Part shown: in pieces, positions 8,450 to 18,551 of the stretch
Layout: every line of letters begins with the position of its first letter
Position numbering within the stretch: position 1 is the first letter of the stretch
DNA from: Verrucomicrobiales bacterium
GTDB taxonomy: Bacteria > Verrucomicrobiota > Verrucomicrobiia > Verrucomicrobiales > DEV007
Reading direction: 5' to 3'
Assembly: GCA_002698785.1 (NCBI GenBank)
Contig: PAAG01000021.1
Location: 1 to 47,676 of the forward strand
Length of the DNA stretch: 47,676 nt
The notes under the pieces: model-generated
The model's input: the letters and a program-made list of their open reading frames with translations, nothing else
The model's database searches: none
What the model was told of the DNA's origin: nothing
Made by a program: the position numbers and the translations under genes

Positions 8450-9337
8450 CTACTCGATTGCAGAAAGCTCAACCTGCTTTACCGAGTAACCCTTTTCTTC
8501 GAGCAGATCGACAACGCTGTCTTCTCCGATCAGGTGCGCGGCTCCAACCAGGAACATCACATTAGTTGATCCTGCCAGGGCCTTTTCGACTTCGGGGACC
8601 CAGTTCTTGTTCCGTTCCGTGAGGATCAGGTCGCGGACTCTAGGAGTAGGGGCGGTTTCCTCGACGACTAACTGACCCAGTGCGTCCATGTCTCCGCTCT
8701 TCCAGGCGGCGATCATGGTATCCAGTAGCTCGGGTGTCTCATCGATATCTTCGAGTGCCTTTTGGAGAAGGGTCTCGATTTCTTCAGTGGTGAACTGCTC
8801 AAAACGCGACATCTGGTACTTGGTCGTTTCCAGCCCTCGGCTGGGTTTCCCATCGTCCAGGCTTTTCTGGTAATACTGGGCTTCGAGTCCGAGGTCGGGG
8901 CGGGCACCGTTGCGAGTGGCTTCAAGTGAACTCAGGGTCAGGTAAACCATACCCGGGGTGAACCGGTCGAATAGCCCTTGTGGAAGTCCTCGAGAGTTGA
9001 GATACCCGTGGACCTTGGAGACCGTTTCCTTATCCAGTTTATCGGAAAGAGATTCTCCTTCGGGAAGGGTCCCAAGTTTCTGGACCTCCATAACTGTTTC
9101 GGGATCGAACATCTTTGCCATGTCGATCTCGAATACCATCTCATCAGATTCCTCGTAAACCTCATCGAAGATCTTCGGCACCGGCAGGTCTTTCTCCCGC
9201 AGCAGGTGCACGGAACCGGCAAGGTACACGGTGGAGTCGTCATCAGAAATCTGCCAGACAGCACCGGTATTCGGTTCGTCTGCATGAGAGACGGCAAAAA
9301 GGGCGGAGGCAATAAGGGGGATGGAAAGGATTCGCAT
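8450..9337 (-). CDS. TraB/GumN family protein, exported
   Basis: A 295-residue protein from the ATG at 9337. The start was chosen because it gives a signal peptide MRILSIPLIASALFAVSHA directly at the N-terminus; a longer reading adds 22 unlikely residues. The mature part shows VYLAGSVHLLREKDLPVPKI and, near the C-terminus, NVMFLVGAAHLIGEDSVVDL then LLEEKGYSV. These are the two GxxH motifs (GSVH, GAAH) that define the GumN/TraB (Tiki-like) metalloprotease-related fold. Activity of bacterial members is poorly characterised. It lies directly upstream of the glutaredoxin gene and is divergent from the FG-GAP gene. Confidence 0.85.
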   Translation of the reverse strand: MRILSIPLIASALFAVSHADEPNTGAVWQISDDDSTVYLAGSVHLLREKDLPVPKIFDEVYEESDEMVFEIDMAKMFDPETVMEVQKLGTLPEGESLSDKLDKETVSKVHGYLNSRGLPQGLFDRFTPGMVYLTLSSLEATRNGARPDLGLEAQYYQKSLDDGKPSRGLETTKYQMSRFEQFTTEEIETLLQKALEDIDETPELLDTMIAAWKSGDMDALGQLVVEETAPTPRVRDLILTERNKNWVPEVEKALAGSTNVMFLVGAAHLIGEDSVVDLLEEKGYSVKQVELSAIE

Positions 9338-9447
9338 GGCTCGAAAACGTTGTCGGAAAGCAAGGCCATTTGCGATACTTTCCGTAAAGTTCAATACTGG
9401 CAAACACCCGAATGTAATTCCAAATCCCGTTATTCTACCAGCCCGAA

Positions 9448-10578
9448 ATGAAACCCTTCTTCTTTTTGCTCCTCCTTGCCCAATTCGTTTCCCTTTCTGT
9501 AAATGCGGAGGGTTGGAAAAAACACACCGTCATGGAGAAAGGGAGAAACAGCACCGCTGTCGCAGCCGACTATGACGGGGATGGTGATATGGATGTCATC
9601 ACTAGTTACCCCGGCACCATCGCCTTGTTTCTCGCGCCCGACTGGACGGAAGTTCCGCTCTACAGGTTCCCGAACATGCGGGGGACCTGCATCCACAGCG
9701 AAACTCTCGATATCGATGGAGACGGCGATATGGATTGGGCAGGCAGTGAAGCGCACACAGGTCCTTTTTGGCTAGAGAACCCGGGCGACGGATCCGGTGC
9801 CTGGACAAAACGCCAGATCGACAACGACATTCGGGGCATCCACTGCGTCCTCAAAGCCGACGTCGATAACGACGGAAAAGAAGACCTCATCATCAACAAC
9901 TTCGAACCCAAGGGCCCACTTGCCGATTCCGTAGCCTGGTTTCGCATTCCAAAGAACGTGAAGAAAGCCGAGACATGGGACAGGTTTGTCTTTGCAGACG
10001 GTGATGCAAGAGGCGGGAGCCACTACTTCGGCTTTGGAGACATAGATGGAGATGGTTGGGGCGAGATCGCCATCGGAGCGAAGGGCGCACCTTTTGAAGA
10101 TGGAAACTGGTATGCCTATTGGAAAAACCCCGGGAAAGAAGGAGTCGAGGGCGCTTGGGAAAAGACGATCATCTCAGAGAACCAACTGGCTGCCACTAAC
10201 ATCAAACCCGGCGACCTCAATGGAGACGGCAAAGTCGACTACCTCGCCTCCCGCGGACACAGTCAGGGAGTGCTGTGGTTTGAGGCACCCGACTGGAAGC
10301 CGCACGAAATCGATCCCGAGATGAAATCTCCCCACAGCCTTGTCTGCGCCGATCTGGATGGCGACGGCGATCTCGACGGAGCTACCTGCGGTTACGAAAG
10401 CGAGAAAGTCTCATGGTATGAAAACGACGGAAAAGGCAACTTCACCATCCACGTCATCGGCGAAGGCCAGCAGTCCTACGACCTCCGTGCTCTCGACATG
10501 GACGGCGACGGTGACCTCGACCTCCTCAACGCAGGACGCGCCACAGCAAACGTCGCATGGTATGAGAACCCACAGTAG
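9448..10578 (+). CDS. Secreted FG-GAP/VCBS-like repeat protein
   Basis: A 376-residue protein with a signal peptide (MKPFFFLLLLAQFVSLSVNA, cleavage after NA). Seven calcium-loop motifs of the DxDxDGxxD type recur about every 45-50 residues, including DYDGDGDMD, DIDGDGDMD, DVDNDGKED, DLNGDGKVD, DLDGDGDLD and DMDGDGDLD. Together they should form a seven-bladed beta propeller stabilised by calcium. No enzymatic domain is attached. Such proteins are frequent in Verrucomicrobiota and Planctomycetota surfaces or periplasm; the ligand is unknown. It is divergent from the GumN-like gene with 110 bp between starts. Confidence 0.88.
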   Translation: MKPFFFLLLLAQFVSLSVNAEGWKKHTVMEKGRNSTAVAADYDGDGDMDVITSYPGTIALFLAPDWTEVPLYRFPNMRGTCIHSETLDIDGDGDMDWAGSEAHTGPFWLENPGDGSGAWTKRQIDNDIRGIHCVLKADVDNDGKEDLIINNFEPKGPLADSVAWFRIPKNVKKAETWDRFVFADGDARGGSHYFGFGDIDGDGWGEIAIGAKGAPFEDGNWYAYWKNPGKEGVEGAWEKTIISENQLAATNIKPGDLNGDGKVDYLASRGHSQGVLWFEAPDWKPHEIDPEMKSPHSLVCADLDGDGDLDGATCGYESEKVSWYENDGKGNFTIHVIGEGQQSYDLRALDMDGDGDLDLLNAGRATANVAWYENPQ

Positions 10579-10581
10579 TAA

Positions 10582-10599
10582 CTTCGACATTAGTCGAAG
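10582..10599 (+). terminator. Stem-loop directly after the FG-GAP gene
   Basis: CTTCGAC-ATTA-GTCGAAG is a perfect 7-bp stem with a 4-nt loop, 3 bp past the stop codon. It lacks a U-tract, so it may stabilise the mRNA 3' end more than terminate. Confidence 0.45.
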
Positions 10600-10687
10600 C
10601 CGCACTCTCCCGACAGAACGGAAATGGGAATCAGAAGCCTCTCCCATAGTTATGGGCTGCACTCAGGACCCTCAGCATTCATAATCC

Positions 10688-11170
10688 ATGACCACCGGCG
10701 AGCTGATCACCCGCGCATCGATCTGGCTCGCCATGTTGTGCTGGACCGCCGCAATCATTTCCAGAGGTAAGCCCTCCGCGAAATGGTATTGGGCGGCCGG
10801 TTTCGATATCTACTGCCTCCACATCCTCTTCGCCTACGGAGTGTTCTACGAATGGAGCAACGAGACCGCGTGGGATCAGACCGCGCAACAGACTGCGGAA
10901 GTGACTGGCTTGGAAACCGGAGTAGGCCTCATCGTAAACTTCACCTTTGCCGCAATTTTGCTCTTCGACGTCATCCAGCAGTGGAGAGGAAGGAAGACCT
11001 TTCGCAACCTTGTCGACGCCTTCGTCATTTTCATGATCGTAAACGGCGCCATCGTCTTCGGTCACGGGCCGGTAAGAGTGTATGGGGCGGCGCTGATCCT
11101 GGCTTTAGTCCTGGTAGCGCGAAAACATCTCGCTCGAAGTCGGTCGACTACAACTCGAGGAAGTTCTTGA
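10688..11170 (+). CDS. Four-helix membrane protein of unknown function
   Basis: A 160-residue protein with four hydrophobic segments, near residues 10-25, 30-52, 77-97 and 108-145. Aromatic and acidic residues lie in the first loop ([11 protein letters not shown] region). I do not recognise the family by name. Similar short four-helix proteins of unknown role occur in marine PVC bacteria, but that is general impression only. A 109-bp gap separates it from the FG-GAP gene; its last 23 bp overlap the 3' end of the TrpG-like gene on the opposite strand. Confidence 0.6.
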   Translation: MTTGELITRASIWLAMLCWTAAIISRGKPSAKWYWAAGFDIYCLHILFAYGVFYEWSNETAWDQTAQQTAEVTGLETGVGLIVNFTFAAILLFDVIQQWRGRKTFRNLVDAFVIFMIVNGAIVFGHGPVRVYGAALILALVLVARKHLARSRSTTTRGSS

Positions 11171-11711
11171 GCAGGTTCTTTCCAACACCCGTCAAAATTG
11201 ACTCTGGGTGAAACTGCACCCCGTAAATAGGAAAGGTCTTGTGGCGAAGTCCCATGATTTCTCCTTCCGCTGTCTCGGCCGTGATCTCCAGATCGGCTGG
11301 AAACGTATCGCGCTTTACGATCAGGGAATGATAGCGGGTCGCTTCGAAAGGTGATTCGAGCCCTTTGAAAAGTCCTTCGCCATTATGCTGAACGGGAGAC
11401 GTCTTTCCATGCATCAGCCGCTCCGCCCGAACGACATCTCCGCCAAAAACCTCTCCAATACACTGATGTCCAAGGCAAACGCCGAGGAGCGGGATCGACT
11501 CACCAAATTCCCGGATCACATCACAGCTGATGCCTGCCTCGGTAGGCGTGCACGGCCCGGGGGACACACAAATTCGTTCTGGAGCCTTCTCACGAATTTC
11601 ATCCAGAGTAATCTGGTCATTCCGGAAAATCTCCATATCAGCCCCCAGCTCGCCAAAATATTGAACGAGGTTGTAGGTGAATGAATCGTAGTTGTCGATG
11701 ACCAGCAGCAT
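11148..11711 (-). CDS. trpG/pabA: Anthranilate / aminodeoxychorismate synthase glutamine amidotransferase subunit
   Basis: A 187-residue class I glutamine amidotransferase, the usual length for TrpG/PabA. It begins [19 protein letters not shown], which is diagnostic for the family. Catalytic residues are visible: nucleophile C79 in GVCLGHQ and the H168/E170 pair in FHPES. It hydrolyses glutamine and passes ammonia to TrpE or PabB for tryptophan or folate synthesis; no synthase component I lies in the window, so the choice between the two pathways, or dual use, is open. Convergent overlap of 23 bp with the membrane-protein gene. Confidence 0.93.
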   Translation of the reverse strand: MLLVIDNYDSFTYNLVQYFGELGADMEIFRNDQITLDEIREKAPERICVSPGPCTPTEAGISCDVIREFGESIPLLGVCLGHQCIGEVFGGDVVRAERLMHGKTSPVQHNGEGLFKGLESPFEATRYHSLIVKRDTFPADLEITAETAEGEIMGLRHKTFPIYGVQFHPESILTGVGKNLLKNFLEL

Positions 11712-12120
11712 GGGGAGCGAATGTATTTCTCACCCCGTAGACGGTCAAACGGGAAAGAAAATTACTCATGGAGCCGATGGAATGCTCAAAAAAGGCCTAT
11801 ACCGGCCGCATTCGGATAATCTCGACATTCCTTAAGTGTTTTGTTAGTATGTGTGCGCGGCTGAGGCAACTTGGAAAGCCAAACTCCAAACGGTCCAATT
11901 TCCCCAAAATGCACGAAAAATCCCGAAATGACGGTCGAAAAAACAAGATATGTAACTGATTATCAATGCATTATTTGGAAAATGATGAAAAACGAAAACC
12001 TCCATCATTTCCCATCATTTTGTGAAAACAGCATCAGCAGGTAGGCGTAGACTACTCAGGGGCCCTACATTGATTTGAGCCACATTGTGGGGCACCTTCC
12101 CGAAACCCTCGATAGCCCTT
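11712..12120. other. 409-bp intergenic region with repeated CATCATTT boxes
   Basis: No convincing gene. It is AT-rich and holds AAAATGATG (11979-11987), which can pair perfectly with either CATCATTT (12003-12010) or CATCATTTT (12013-12021). The pieces TTGTTAGTAT (about 11835) and AAAAACGAAAA followed by TCATTTCC (about 11988-12012) also occur in the same order in the R repeats near 45 kb and 46.4 kb. It may be a decayed R copy. It also holds the promoter region of the divergent flanking genes. Confidence 0.4.
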
Positions 12121-14538
12121 ATGAATTTCACCCTTGGTCCCAAAGCGGTATTCGCATGTATATTTTTGGCTATCTCTGTGTTCGGCATGAATACGGAAGC
12201 CGCCGAGACATTCCGAAAGGACAAGCTCAGAGAGATTGATCGAACGATCCAATCAGCCATAGACGAGGCGACCATTCCCGGAGCTGTTCTCTGGCTCGAG
12301 TCGAATGGAGAAGTCTACCTCCGAAGCTATGGAAACCGCATGGTAGTACCTTCGATCGAAAAAATGACCGAAGACACCATTTTCGATGTGGCGAGTCTTA
12401 GCAAAGTCATCGCTACAACACCGTCCATTCTTCACCTCTGGGAACTGGGTAAGCTCGATCTCGACGCCCCCGTTTCAGAATACATTCCTGAATTTGCCGG
12501 GGGCGGAGTGCGCCCCGAACCGAAAGATCCCGAGGTAGTGCCTGAAGACCGGGAAAAGATCACGGTCAGACATCTGCTCACCCACCAGAGTGGACTACCT
12601 CCTGGAATTTATTTGAGCGAACAGGATTTCTGGGGCCACGAAGAAGGCGTTCGTCGCGCCGCAACAATCGGGCTCATAGAAAGACCTGGGACCCGCTTTC
12701 GCTACAGTGATGTAAACTTCATCCTTCTCGGAGAAATCGTCTGGCGAATTTCCGGCCTCACTGTCGATCAATATGCGGAAAGGCATTTCTTCACTCCGAT
12801 GGAAATGTCGAGCACGGGCTACCTTCCCTCACCGTCAAGCGTAAGGCGGATCGCACCAACGACGGAGATAACGGAATACGGATTAGTTCGCGGAGAAGTG
12901 CACGATCCGACTGCTCGCCGTATGCAGGGCGTAGCAGGTCATGCCGGAGTTTTCTCCACAGCGAAGGACATCGCCACCTACGTCCGTATGTGGCTCAACG
13001 GTGGCGTTCACGTGGATCGACAGATCCTGCTTCCGGAAACGATCGAGGAGGCAACAGAAAACCACATGCCTGCCGCCTTGGAGATCACCCGTGGTCTGGG
13101 CTGGGATATCGGTTCTCCCTATGCGTATCAGAGAGGGGAGAAATTTCCCCGAGACGGATTCGGACATACTGGTTGGACGGGAACTTCGATCTGGGCGGAT
13201 CCAGGGAAGAACACATTCGTGATCCTTCTCACCAACCGCAACCATCCAAAGGAAGGAACAAGTGTGAAGCCGCTTAGGATAAAGGTCGGGACTCTTGCCG
13301 CCGAGGCTGTCGGATATTCCACAATGGTTCCTCTTTCTACCGCCGAGAACTCAGAAGATTCTTTCTCATCGATGCAGGTAGCTGCAGGAGGTGATCACGT
13401 CGTTCTCAACGGCATCGATGCCCTGGAGAAGAGTGAGTATAAGGCATTGTCAGGATTGAAGATCGGGCTCGTAACGAATCAGACGGGCATCAGCCGGACA
13501 CGCAGATCCACTATCGACTTACTTGCCAATGCGCCCGGCGTGGGATTGAAGGCACTCTTTTCTCCCGAACACGGAATTCGAGGGGCACTCGAAGAAGACT
13601 CCATCGACGATGGTGTCGACGACACTACGGGGCTTCCCATATATAGCCTCTACAAATCTGCAAACCGCAAGCCTACCAAGAAACAATTGGAAGGTCTGGA
13701 TGCTCTCGTTTTCGATATTCAGGACATTGGTTGCCGTTTTTACACCTATGTCTCGACCATGGGGCTTGCTCTTGAGTCAGCTGCGGAAAATGATCTGAAG
13801 TTTTTTGTTCTCGATCGAGTCAATCCTATCGGTGGAGTTGTTGTCGACGGACCTGTTCGTTCAGGAGAAGGTAACGACTTTGTCGCGTTTCATGACATTC
13901 CCGTCCAACACGGAATGACCGTTGGCGAACTCGCCCGAATGTTTAACGAAGAGCGGGGGATCAACGCAGACCTCACCGTCGTAAAGGTGGAAGGCTGGGA
14001 CCCTTCCGAGAAATTCGACGATACCGGGCTCCCTTGGGTAAACCCTTCTCCAAATATGCGCAGCCTCACCCAGGCCATGCTTTATCCCGGAGTCGGGCTG
14101 GTTGAATTTACCAACCTTTCCGTCGGTCGCGGAACCAGCACACCTTTTGAGCACATTGGCTCTCCGTGGATTCACGATGGGCGACTCGCAGCTCGAATGA
14201 CGGAAGAAGAAATCGCAGGGTTGCTTGTCCTTCCAACCCAGTTCACCCCAAACACCAGTGTCTATGGTGGTGAGGACTGTGCCGGAGTTCGGTTTGTCAT
14301 TACGGATCGAGACTCGTTTCGTCCGCTCGACTTGGGGATTGGACTTATGCGAGCCATTTACGAATACCATCCCGATACATTTACCTTGGCAGAGAAAGGT
14401 AATGTTCTTCTCCGGCATCAACCAACCCTGGAGGCGGTGATCTCTGGAAAGAGTCGTGAGGAGATCCGTGAAGGCTGGCAACCAGAGCTCGATCGCTTCT
14501 TGAAACGGCGCGAAGCTTTCTTACTGTATCCAAGGTAA
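12121..14538 (+). CDS. Fusion of beta-lactamase-fold serine hydrolase (AmiE-like) and NamZ/DUF1343 exo-muramidase domain
   Basis: An 805-residue exported protein from the ATG at 12121, which gives a signal peptide ending near NTEAAE. Residues about 35-410 are a class C beta-lactamase-type hydrolase: SxxK as S92-L-S-K95 in [12 protein letters not shown], YxN as YSDVN, and an HTG box in GHTGWTGTS. Residues about 425-805 are DUF1343/Nam[66 protein letters not shown] and [10 protein letters not shown]. NamZ removes terminal N-acetylmuramate from peptidoglycan fragments. In Bacillus subtilis namZ, nagZ and amiE form one murein-recovery operon, so this fusion should cut peptide and sugar bonds of the same fragment. 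The stop overlaps the longest queH reading (TAATG). Confidence 0.88.
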   Translation: MNFTLGPKAVFACIFLAISVFGMNTEAAETFRKDKLREIDRTIQSAIDEATIPGAVLWLESNGEVYLRSYGNRMVVPSIEKMTEDTIFDVASLSKVIATTPSILHLWELGKLDLDAPVSEYIPEFAGGGVRPEPKDPEVVPEDREKITVRHLLTHQSGLPPGIYLSEQDFWGHEEGVRRAATIGLIERPGTRFRYSDVNFILLGEIVWRISGLTVDQYAERHFFTPMEMSSTGYLPSPSSVRRIAPTTEITEYGLVRGEVHDPTARRMQGVAGHAGVFSTAKDIATYVRMWLNGGVHVDRQILLPETIEEATENHMPAALEITRGLGWDIGSPYAYQRGEKFPRDGFGHTGWTGTSIWADPGKNTFVILLTNRNHPKEGTSVKPLRIKVGTLAAEAVGYSTMVPLSTAENSEDSFSSMQVAAGGDHVVLNGIDALEKSEYKALSGLKIGLVTNQTGISRTRRSTIDLLANAPGVGLKALFSPEHGIRGALEEDSIDDGVDDTTGLPIYSLYKSANRKPTKKQLEGLDALVFDIQDIGCRFYTYVSTMGLALESAAENDLKFFVLDRVNPIGGVVVDGPVRSGEGNDFVAFHDIPVQHGMTVGELARMFNEERGINADLTVVKVEGWDPSEKFDDTGLPWVNPSPNMRSLTQAMLYPGVGLVEFTNLSVGRGTSTPFEHIGSPWIHDGRLAARMTEEEIAGLLVLPTQFTPNTSVYGGEDCAGVRFVITDRDSFRPLDLGIGLMRAIYEYHPDTFTLAEKGNVLLRHQPTLEAVISGKSREEIREGWQPELDRFLKRREAFLLYPR

Positions 14539-14552
14539 TGGGAAGAAGATCC

Positions 14553-15281
14553 ATGAGTGGAAAAGACGGAAACGAGAAAAACGACATGAACCGTTTTTCG
14601 GCGGAGAACTACGAACGTCCGGTTCTGGAAACGCCGAACGGGTCGAATCGCGTCCTTATGCACTCTTGCTGCGCTCCATGTGCTGCTGAGGTCATGGATG
14701 CCCTTGCTGCGTCAAAGATCGAGACCACGATCTTCTTCTACAATCCCAACATCCATCCCCGCGACGAATACAACATCCGAAAAGAGGAAAACATCCGCTA
14801 CGCAGAAAAGCTGGGGATGGAATTTGTCGATTGGGACTACAACGCACGCGATTGGTTTGACCGCACCAAGGGGATGGAAAACGAACCAGAGAGAGGCATT
14901 CGCTGCACAGCGTGCTTCGACATGCGCTTCGAAGTGACTGCTGACTATGCTGCCGAACACGGCTTCGATCTCATATCCAGCACCCTCGGAATTTCCCGTT
15001 GGAAAAACATGCAGCAGATCAACGGCTGCGGAGAGCGTGCCGCCGCCCGTCACCCCGGTATGTCCTACTGGACCTTCAACTGGAGGAAACAGGGCGGGGC
15101 ACAGCGCATGATTGAGATCTCCAAGCGAGAAGAATTCTATCAGCAGGAATACTGCGGCTGCGTCTATAGCCTTCGCGATACCAACGCGTGGCGCGAACAA
15201 AACGACCGCCCAAAAATCAAACGCCTCGTAAAGTTCTACGGCCGCGACGCTGTCTTGGAAGACGACGAGAAAGAGTCGTGA
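14553..15281 (+). CDS. queH: Epoxyqueuosine reductase QueH
   Basis: A 242-residue protein (start at 14553 preferred, with GGAAGAAG 6 nt upstream; an ATG at 14538 overlapping the previous stop is also open). The DUF208/QueH signature is complete: [13 protein letters not shown] near the N-terminus, [50 protein letters not shown], and the C-terminal YCGCVYSL. The CC, CxxC and CxC cysteines bind the iron-sulfur and second metal site. It performs the last step of queuosine synthesis, reducing epoxyqueuosine in tRNA, and replaces the unrelated cobalamin enzyme QueG. It follows the hydrolase-NamZ gene closely, probably by chance of packing. Confidence 0.93.
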   Translation: MSGKDGNEKNDMNRFSAENYERPVLETPNGSNRVLMHSCCAPCAAEVMDALAASKIETTIFFYNPNIHPRDEYNIRKEENIRYAEKLGMEFVDWDYNARDWFDRTKGMENEPERGIRCTACFDMRFEVTADYAAEHGFDLISSTLGISRWKNMQQINGCGERAAARHPGMSYWTFNWRKQGGAQRMIEISKREEFYQQEYCGCVYSLRDTNAWREQNDRPKIKRLVKFYGRDAVLEDDEKES

Positions 15282-15299
15282 GTCGTGCGTCGAATTGGG

Positions 15300-17438
15300 C
15301 TATTGCTCAACTCCGATATGCGTTTTCACCCAGGGCAGCTTGGAGTGGAATGTCAGGAAAGCTGGCAAAATGAGAAGGTCGCAGATGAGGGCGAACCACA
15401 TTGTTAGTCCCGATAATAGTGCAAAGTAGATGGTAGGTTGGAAACTTCCGAAAACTGCGACCCAGAACCCCAGGGAAAGTGCGATGGTCGTGGATACGAG
15501 AGCAAAGCCGGTTGAGTGAGTCGTCTTTTGAATCGCGTCTCCATGAGTTGAGTCCCGATATTTTCGATACGCCGACAGATAGTGGATCGTGTCATCGACG
15601 GCGATGCCGATGGCGATACTCGCAATCATCGCAGTGCCCGTGCTCAGCGCAATGCCAAAGAACGCCATGATTGCTCCCGTCAGGAATAGCGGAACAACAT
15701 TAGGGATGATCGCGAGGAAAATGTAAGAAGGAGAACGAAAAACAATTCCGATCGAAATCAAAATCAGGACAATGGCGATCGCAAAACTTTTGAGCTGAGA
15801 CGCCACGAGATGAGTCGCTTCAGTGATGATGCGATAATAGCTCCCCGTTTCTTTAACTTCGTAATCCTCACCGAGCTCGGACTTGGCAGCATCGCGAATG
15901 CCTTCAACAATTGCCTTCCCTCGAGCCGTCCCGACGGAATCTGTTTGAACAGTCAGTCGAACTTTAGTCTCGTCACTGCTCAGGTAATTGCTCAAGTCAA
16001 TCATGGGCAGAACCTGCGACAAGGGAGGGCGCGGCATTCCCTCAGGGAAAGGTAGTGCAGCTAGAAAATCCGTGATGCTGATCGTATTGCGGACATAATC
16101 GAGATCATGAACCTCGGTTTCGAATGCTTCGATTTTCTCGATTTCGGAGAAGCTGGAAATCGGTTCTCCGTCGACGCGAGAAATCAGAAGTTCGATCGTT
16201 GAGGTTCCTGTTAGGTTGTCCTCGATATACATGGTGTCTTGGACCAGTTCCGATTTCTTTCCCAGGAAGCTGAGTAGATCGGTATCGGTTTCGATCTGTC
16301 TCATTCCATAGATCCCGATCGCGGTCAGAATGACCGACAGCGTGATCACGAGGATAGGATGCTTCACCGGAATGCGGGCCGCAAAATCCAGCATGTGAGA
16401 GAAAGGACCTGTATCCTTCAGCGCATGTTTTTCGGGAGGAGGTGGTGTGAGAAATGTCAGACCGACGGAGAGCCCAAAGACGCCGAGGAAATAAGAGATT
16501 GCTACTCCCAGCGCCGCAAACATTCCAAAGAGGCGCACTGCTGGAGTGGGACTCAACGTCAGGCTTAGGAAACCGATAGCAGTTGTCGTGGATGCAAAAA
16601 GACAGGGGCGATAGAGGGCGCGTACGGCATCGTGAATGCGCTTGAACTTCTTCATCTCGTCATTGCGCAACCAGTCGAGATAAATGTGGATCGTCGTGGC
16701 GACCGACAGGGTCATGATCACTGGGGGGAGCAGGGAAGTGATCATGTTGAGCGTATGACCCAGCATGGAGTAAATCCCAAGTGTCCAACAGATTGTAATC
16801 GCCGAGACGAGCAGTGGGAAAAGCATTCCTGAAAAACGTCGCGTAATCAGAAGAAGCACGATCCCGAGCACGAGCATGGAAAGCGGGGCGAAGATCTTCT
16901 GGTCTTTTCGCACGAGAACGCCGGAACTGTATTTCTGGAGCGGCAAGCCCGTAACGGCGATCCTCGTTTCCGGAGTGTCCACTTCTGCGACGATTTGGTT
17001 CACCGTTTCAACGAGGTCGGACAAAGCATCGCCATCGTCCATGCTTTCGTCCAGCAGCACTCGTAACCCCGCGGTCTCGCCGTCATTCGAAATTAAGAGG
17101 CCCTCATCCATCGATGAGACTTCGAAATCTCGTTCAACGAGGCTGACCACTTTATTGACACCCTTTACCTCACTGAATCGATCAACGAGGTCCCGGAGGA
17201 ATGTGCGGCCATCTTCTCCCAGGATGTCGTCCATTGTGACGGCGATGAATAGGAAGTCTTTCTCACGGAAGAGCTCGTGAAACTCCTCTTCGACTACGTC
17301 TTGGGCGGCGTCATCCGCCTGCATCGACCGATTGGCCTTGTCGATTTTCAGCTGCAGACAAAAGTATCCCGTCAACGCCGTGAACAGCGCGACAACGACC
17401 ACAAATGAGAATCGGTGCCGTTCAAGAAACCACTGCAT
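15300..17438 (-). CDS. RND/MMPL-family lipid exporter
   Basis: A 712-residue membrane protein with two repeats of one helix, a large extracytoplasmic loop, then five helices: the MMPL/Patched-like RND plan (SSD-type). It begins MQWFLERHRFSFVVVVALF. Key membrane motifs are VATTIHIYLDWL in repeat one and GIAVDDTIHYLSAYRKYRDS in repeat two, the latter carrying the paired acidic residues typical of proton-driven RND pumps. Members export hydrophobic lipids and polyketides. The ATG at 17438 overlaps the end of the type III PKS gene by 17 bp, so translation is probably coupled and the pump likely handles the PKS product. Confidence 0.88.
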   Translation of the reverse strand: MQWFLERHRFSFVVVVALFTALTGYFCLQLKIDKANRSMQADDAAQDVVEEEFHELFREKDFLFIAVTMDDILGEDGRTFLRDLVDRFSEVKGVNKVVSLVERDFEVSSMDEGLLISNDGETAGLRVLLDESMDDGDALSDLVETVNQIVAEVDTPETRIAVTGLPLQKYSSGVLVRKDQKIFAPLSMLVLGIVLLLITRRFSGMLFPLLVSAITICWTLGIYSMLGHTLNMITSLLPPVIMTLSVATTIHIYLDWLRNDEMKKFKRIHDAVRALYRPCLFASTTTAIGFLSLTLSPTPAVRLFGMFAALGVAISYFLGVFGLSVGLTFLTPPPPEKHALKDTGPFSHMLDFAARIPVKHPILVITLSVILTAIGIYGMRQIETDTDLLSFLGKKSELVQDTMYIEDNLTGTSTIELLISRVDGEPISSFSEIEKIEAFETEVHDLDYVRNTISITDFLAALPFPEGMPRPPLSQVLPMIDLSNYLSSDETKVRLTVQTDSVGTARGKAIVEGIRDAAKSELGEDYEVKETGSYYRIITEATHLVASQLKSFAIAIVLILISIGIVFRSPSYIFLAIIPNVVPLFLTGAIMAFFGIALSTGTAMIASIAIGIAVDDTIHYLSAYRKYRDSTHGDAIQKTTHSTGFALVSTTIALSLGFWVAVFGSFQPTIYFALLSGLTMWFALICDLLILPAFLTFHSKLPWVKTHIGVEQ

Positions 17439-18534
17439 TCAATAGGGATGCTTCAATCGTTAGGCCGGGACCAAATGCGATTGCGCAGACCTTTTGGCCA
17501 TTGTTCACCGAGCCGCTTTCCAGAATCTCACGAAGTACGAACAAAACAGTAGCACTACTCATGTTGCCATACTCAGACAAAACTTTTCGGGAAGGGGCAA
17601 CCTGCGAGGGATCTAGTTCCAGACTCTCCTGAATCTTGTCTACGATTGCCCTTCCTCCGGGGTGCACTGCCCAGACATCGATTTCATCCGGGCTTGCATC
17701 GCAGCTTTCAAAAATTCCACTCACAATACCGTCGATTTCGGCGCCAATGATCCGTGCGACATATTTGGAGAGAACGATATTAAATCCTCGGTCACCGATG
17801 TCCCAAGCCATGTCAGCACTGCCATCGCGGGTGAGGCGTGATGCAAAGTGATTGATTTCGTATGCCTTGGATCCATCCACTGGAGGAGTTCCCGAAACGA
17901 TCGCTGCGGCGGCCCCATCGGAAAAAACAGAGTTTGCGACGATGGAGTCCAAGTCGTCTTTCACCTGGAGGTGTAAGCTGCAAAGTTCCAGGCAGATGAT
18001 CAACACATTGGCGTTGGGATCGGCTGCACAGAACTGATCGGCCATCTTGAGCGCAGGGAACGCAGCGTAGCATCCCATAAAGCCCAAATTGTATCTCTCA
18101 ACCGCAGGATTGAGATCGAGAGATTCGATGACGAGCAGGTCTGGTCCTGGGTTGAAAAAGCCGGTGCAGGAAACGGTGATAACATGCGTGATGTCTTCTC
18201 GCTCCACCCCGGGACAGTTATCGATCGCATTGCGGGCGATCTCTGGAATCATCTTCTTTGCCGCGTCGACATAGATTTCATTCCGGTCTCCGGTGGTGGG
18301 CTCCTTCATGACGCCGTCCACCCTTTGGAAGAGCATTGAATCGGCACCTTCGTTCCCGAAGTCAGCGATCACACTGTGTCTTCTCTCGATACCAGAATCA
18401 GAATAGACCTTTCGAATATACCGCTTTGATTTTTCACTTCCTGACCAGGATTCCATCACGGAACTCGCGAAAGCCTGAGTATAAGATGTTTCCGGAACGA
18501 GTGTCTCAATGTGTCGAATGAAGCCCAAAACCAA
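17422..18534 (-). CDS. Type III polyketide synthase (chalcone/stilbene synthase family)
   Basis: A 370-residue protein, near the usual family length. The catalytic triad is complete: C155 in GFMGCYAAFPAL, H291 in VWAVHPGGRAI and N324 in LSEYGNMSSATV. The C-terminus AFGPGLTIEASLL is the family GFGPG loop. Such enzymes extend an acyl-CoA with malonyl units to alkylpyrones, alkylresorcinols or related lipids. No ATG fits the N-terminus: an in-frame stop lies upstream and the first usable start is TTG at 18534, with no Shine-Dalgarno, suggesting weak or controlled translation. It forms an operon with the RND exporter. A large hairpin lies 25-65 bp upstream. Confidence 0.92.
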   Translation of the reverse strand: MVLGFIRHIETLVPETSYTQAFASSVMESWSGSEKSKRYIRKVYSDSGIERRHSVIADFGNEGADSMLFQRVDGVMKEPTTGDRNEIYVDAAKKMIPEIARNAIDNCPGVEREDITHVITVSCTGFFNPGPDLLVIESLDLNPAVERYNLGFMGCYAAFPALKMADQFCAADPNANVLIICLELCSLHLQVKDDLDSIVANSVFSDGAAAAIVSGTPPVDGSKAYEINHFASRLTRDGSADMAWDIGDRGFNIVLSKYVARIIGAEIDGIVSGIFESCDASPDEIDVWAVHPGGRAIVDKIQESLELDPSQVAPSRKVLSEYGNMSSATVLFVLREILESGSVNNGQKVCAIAFGPGLTIEASLLNAVVS

Positions 18535-18551
18535 AAGGAGGTAAGATTTAT

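Noticed and set aside
11768-11959. 63-codon + frame in the trpG to hydrolase gap
   Set aside because: Biased composition, no ribosome-binding site, overlaps the possible decayed repeat.
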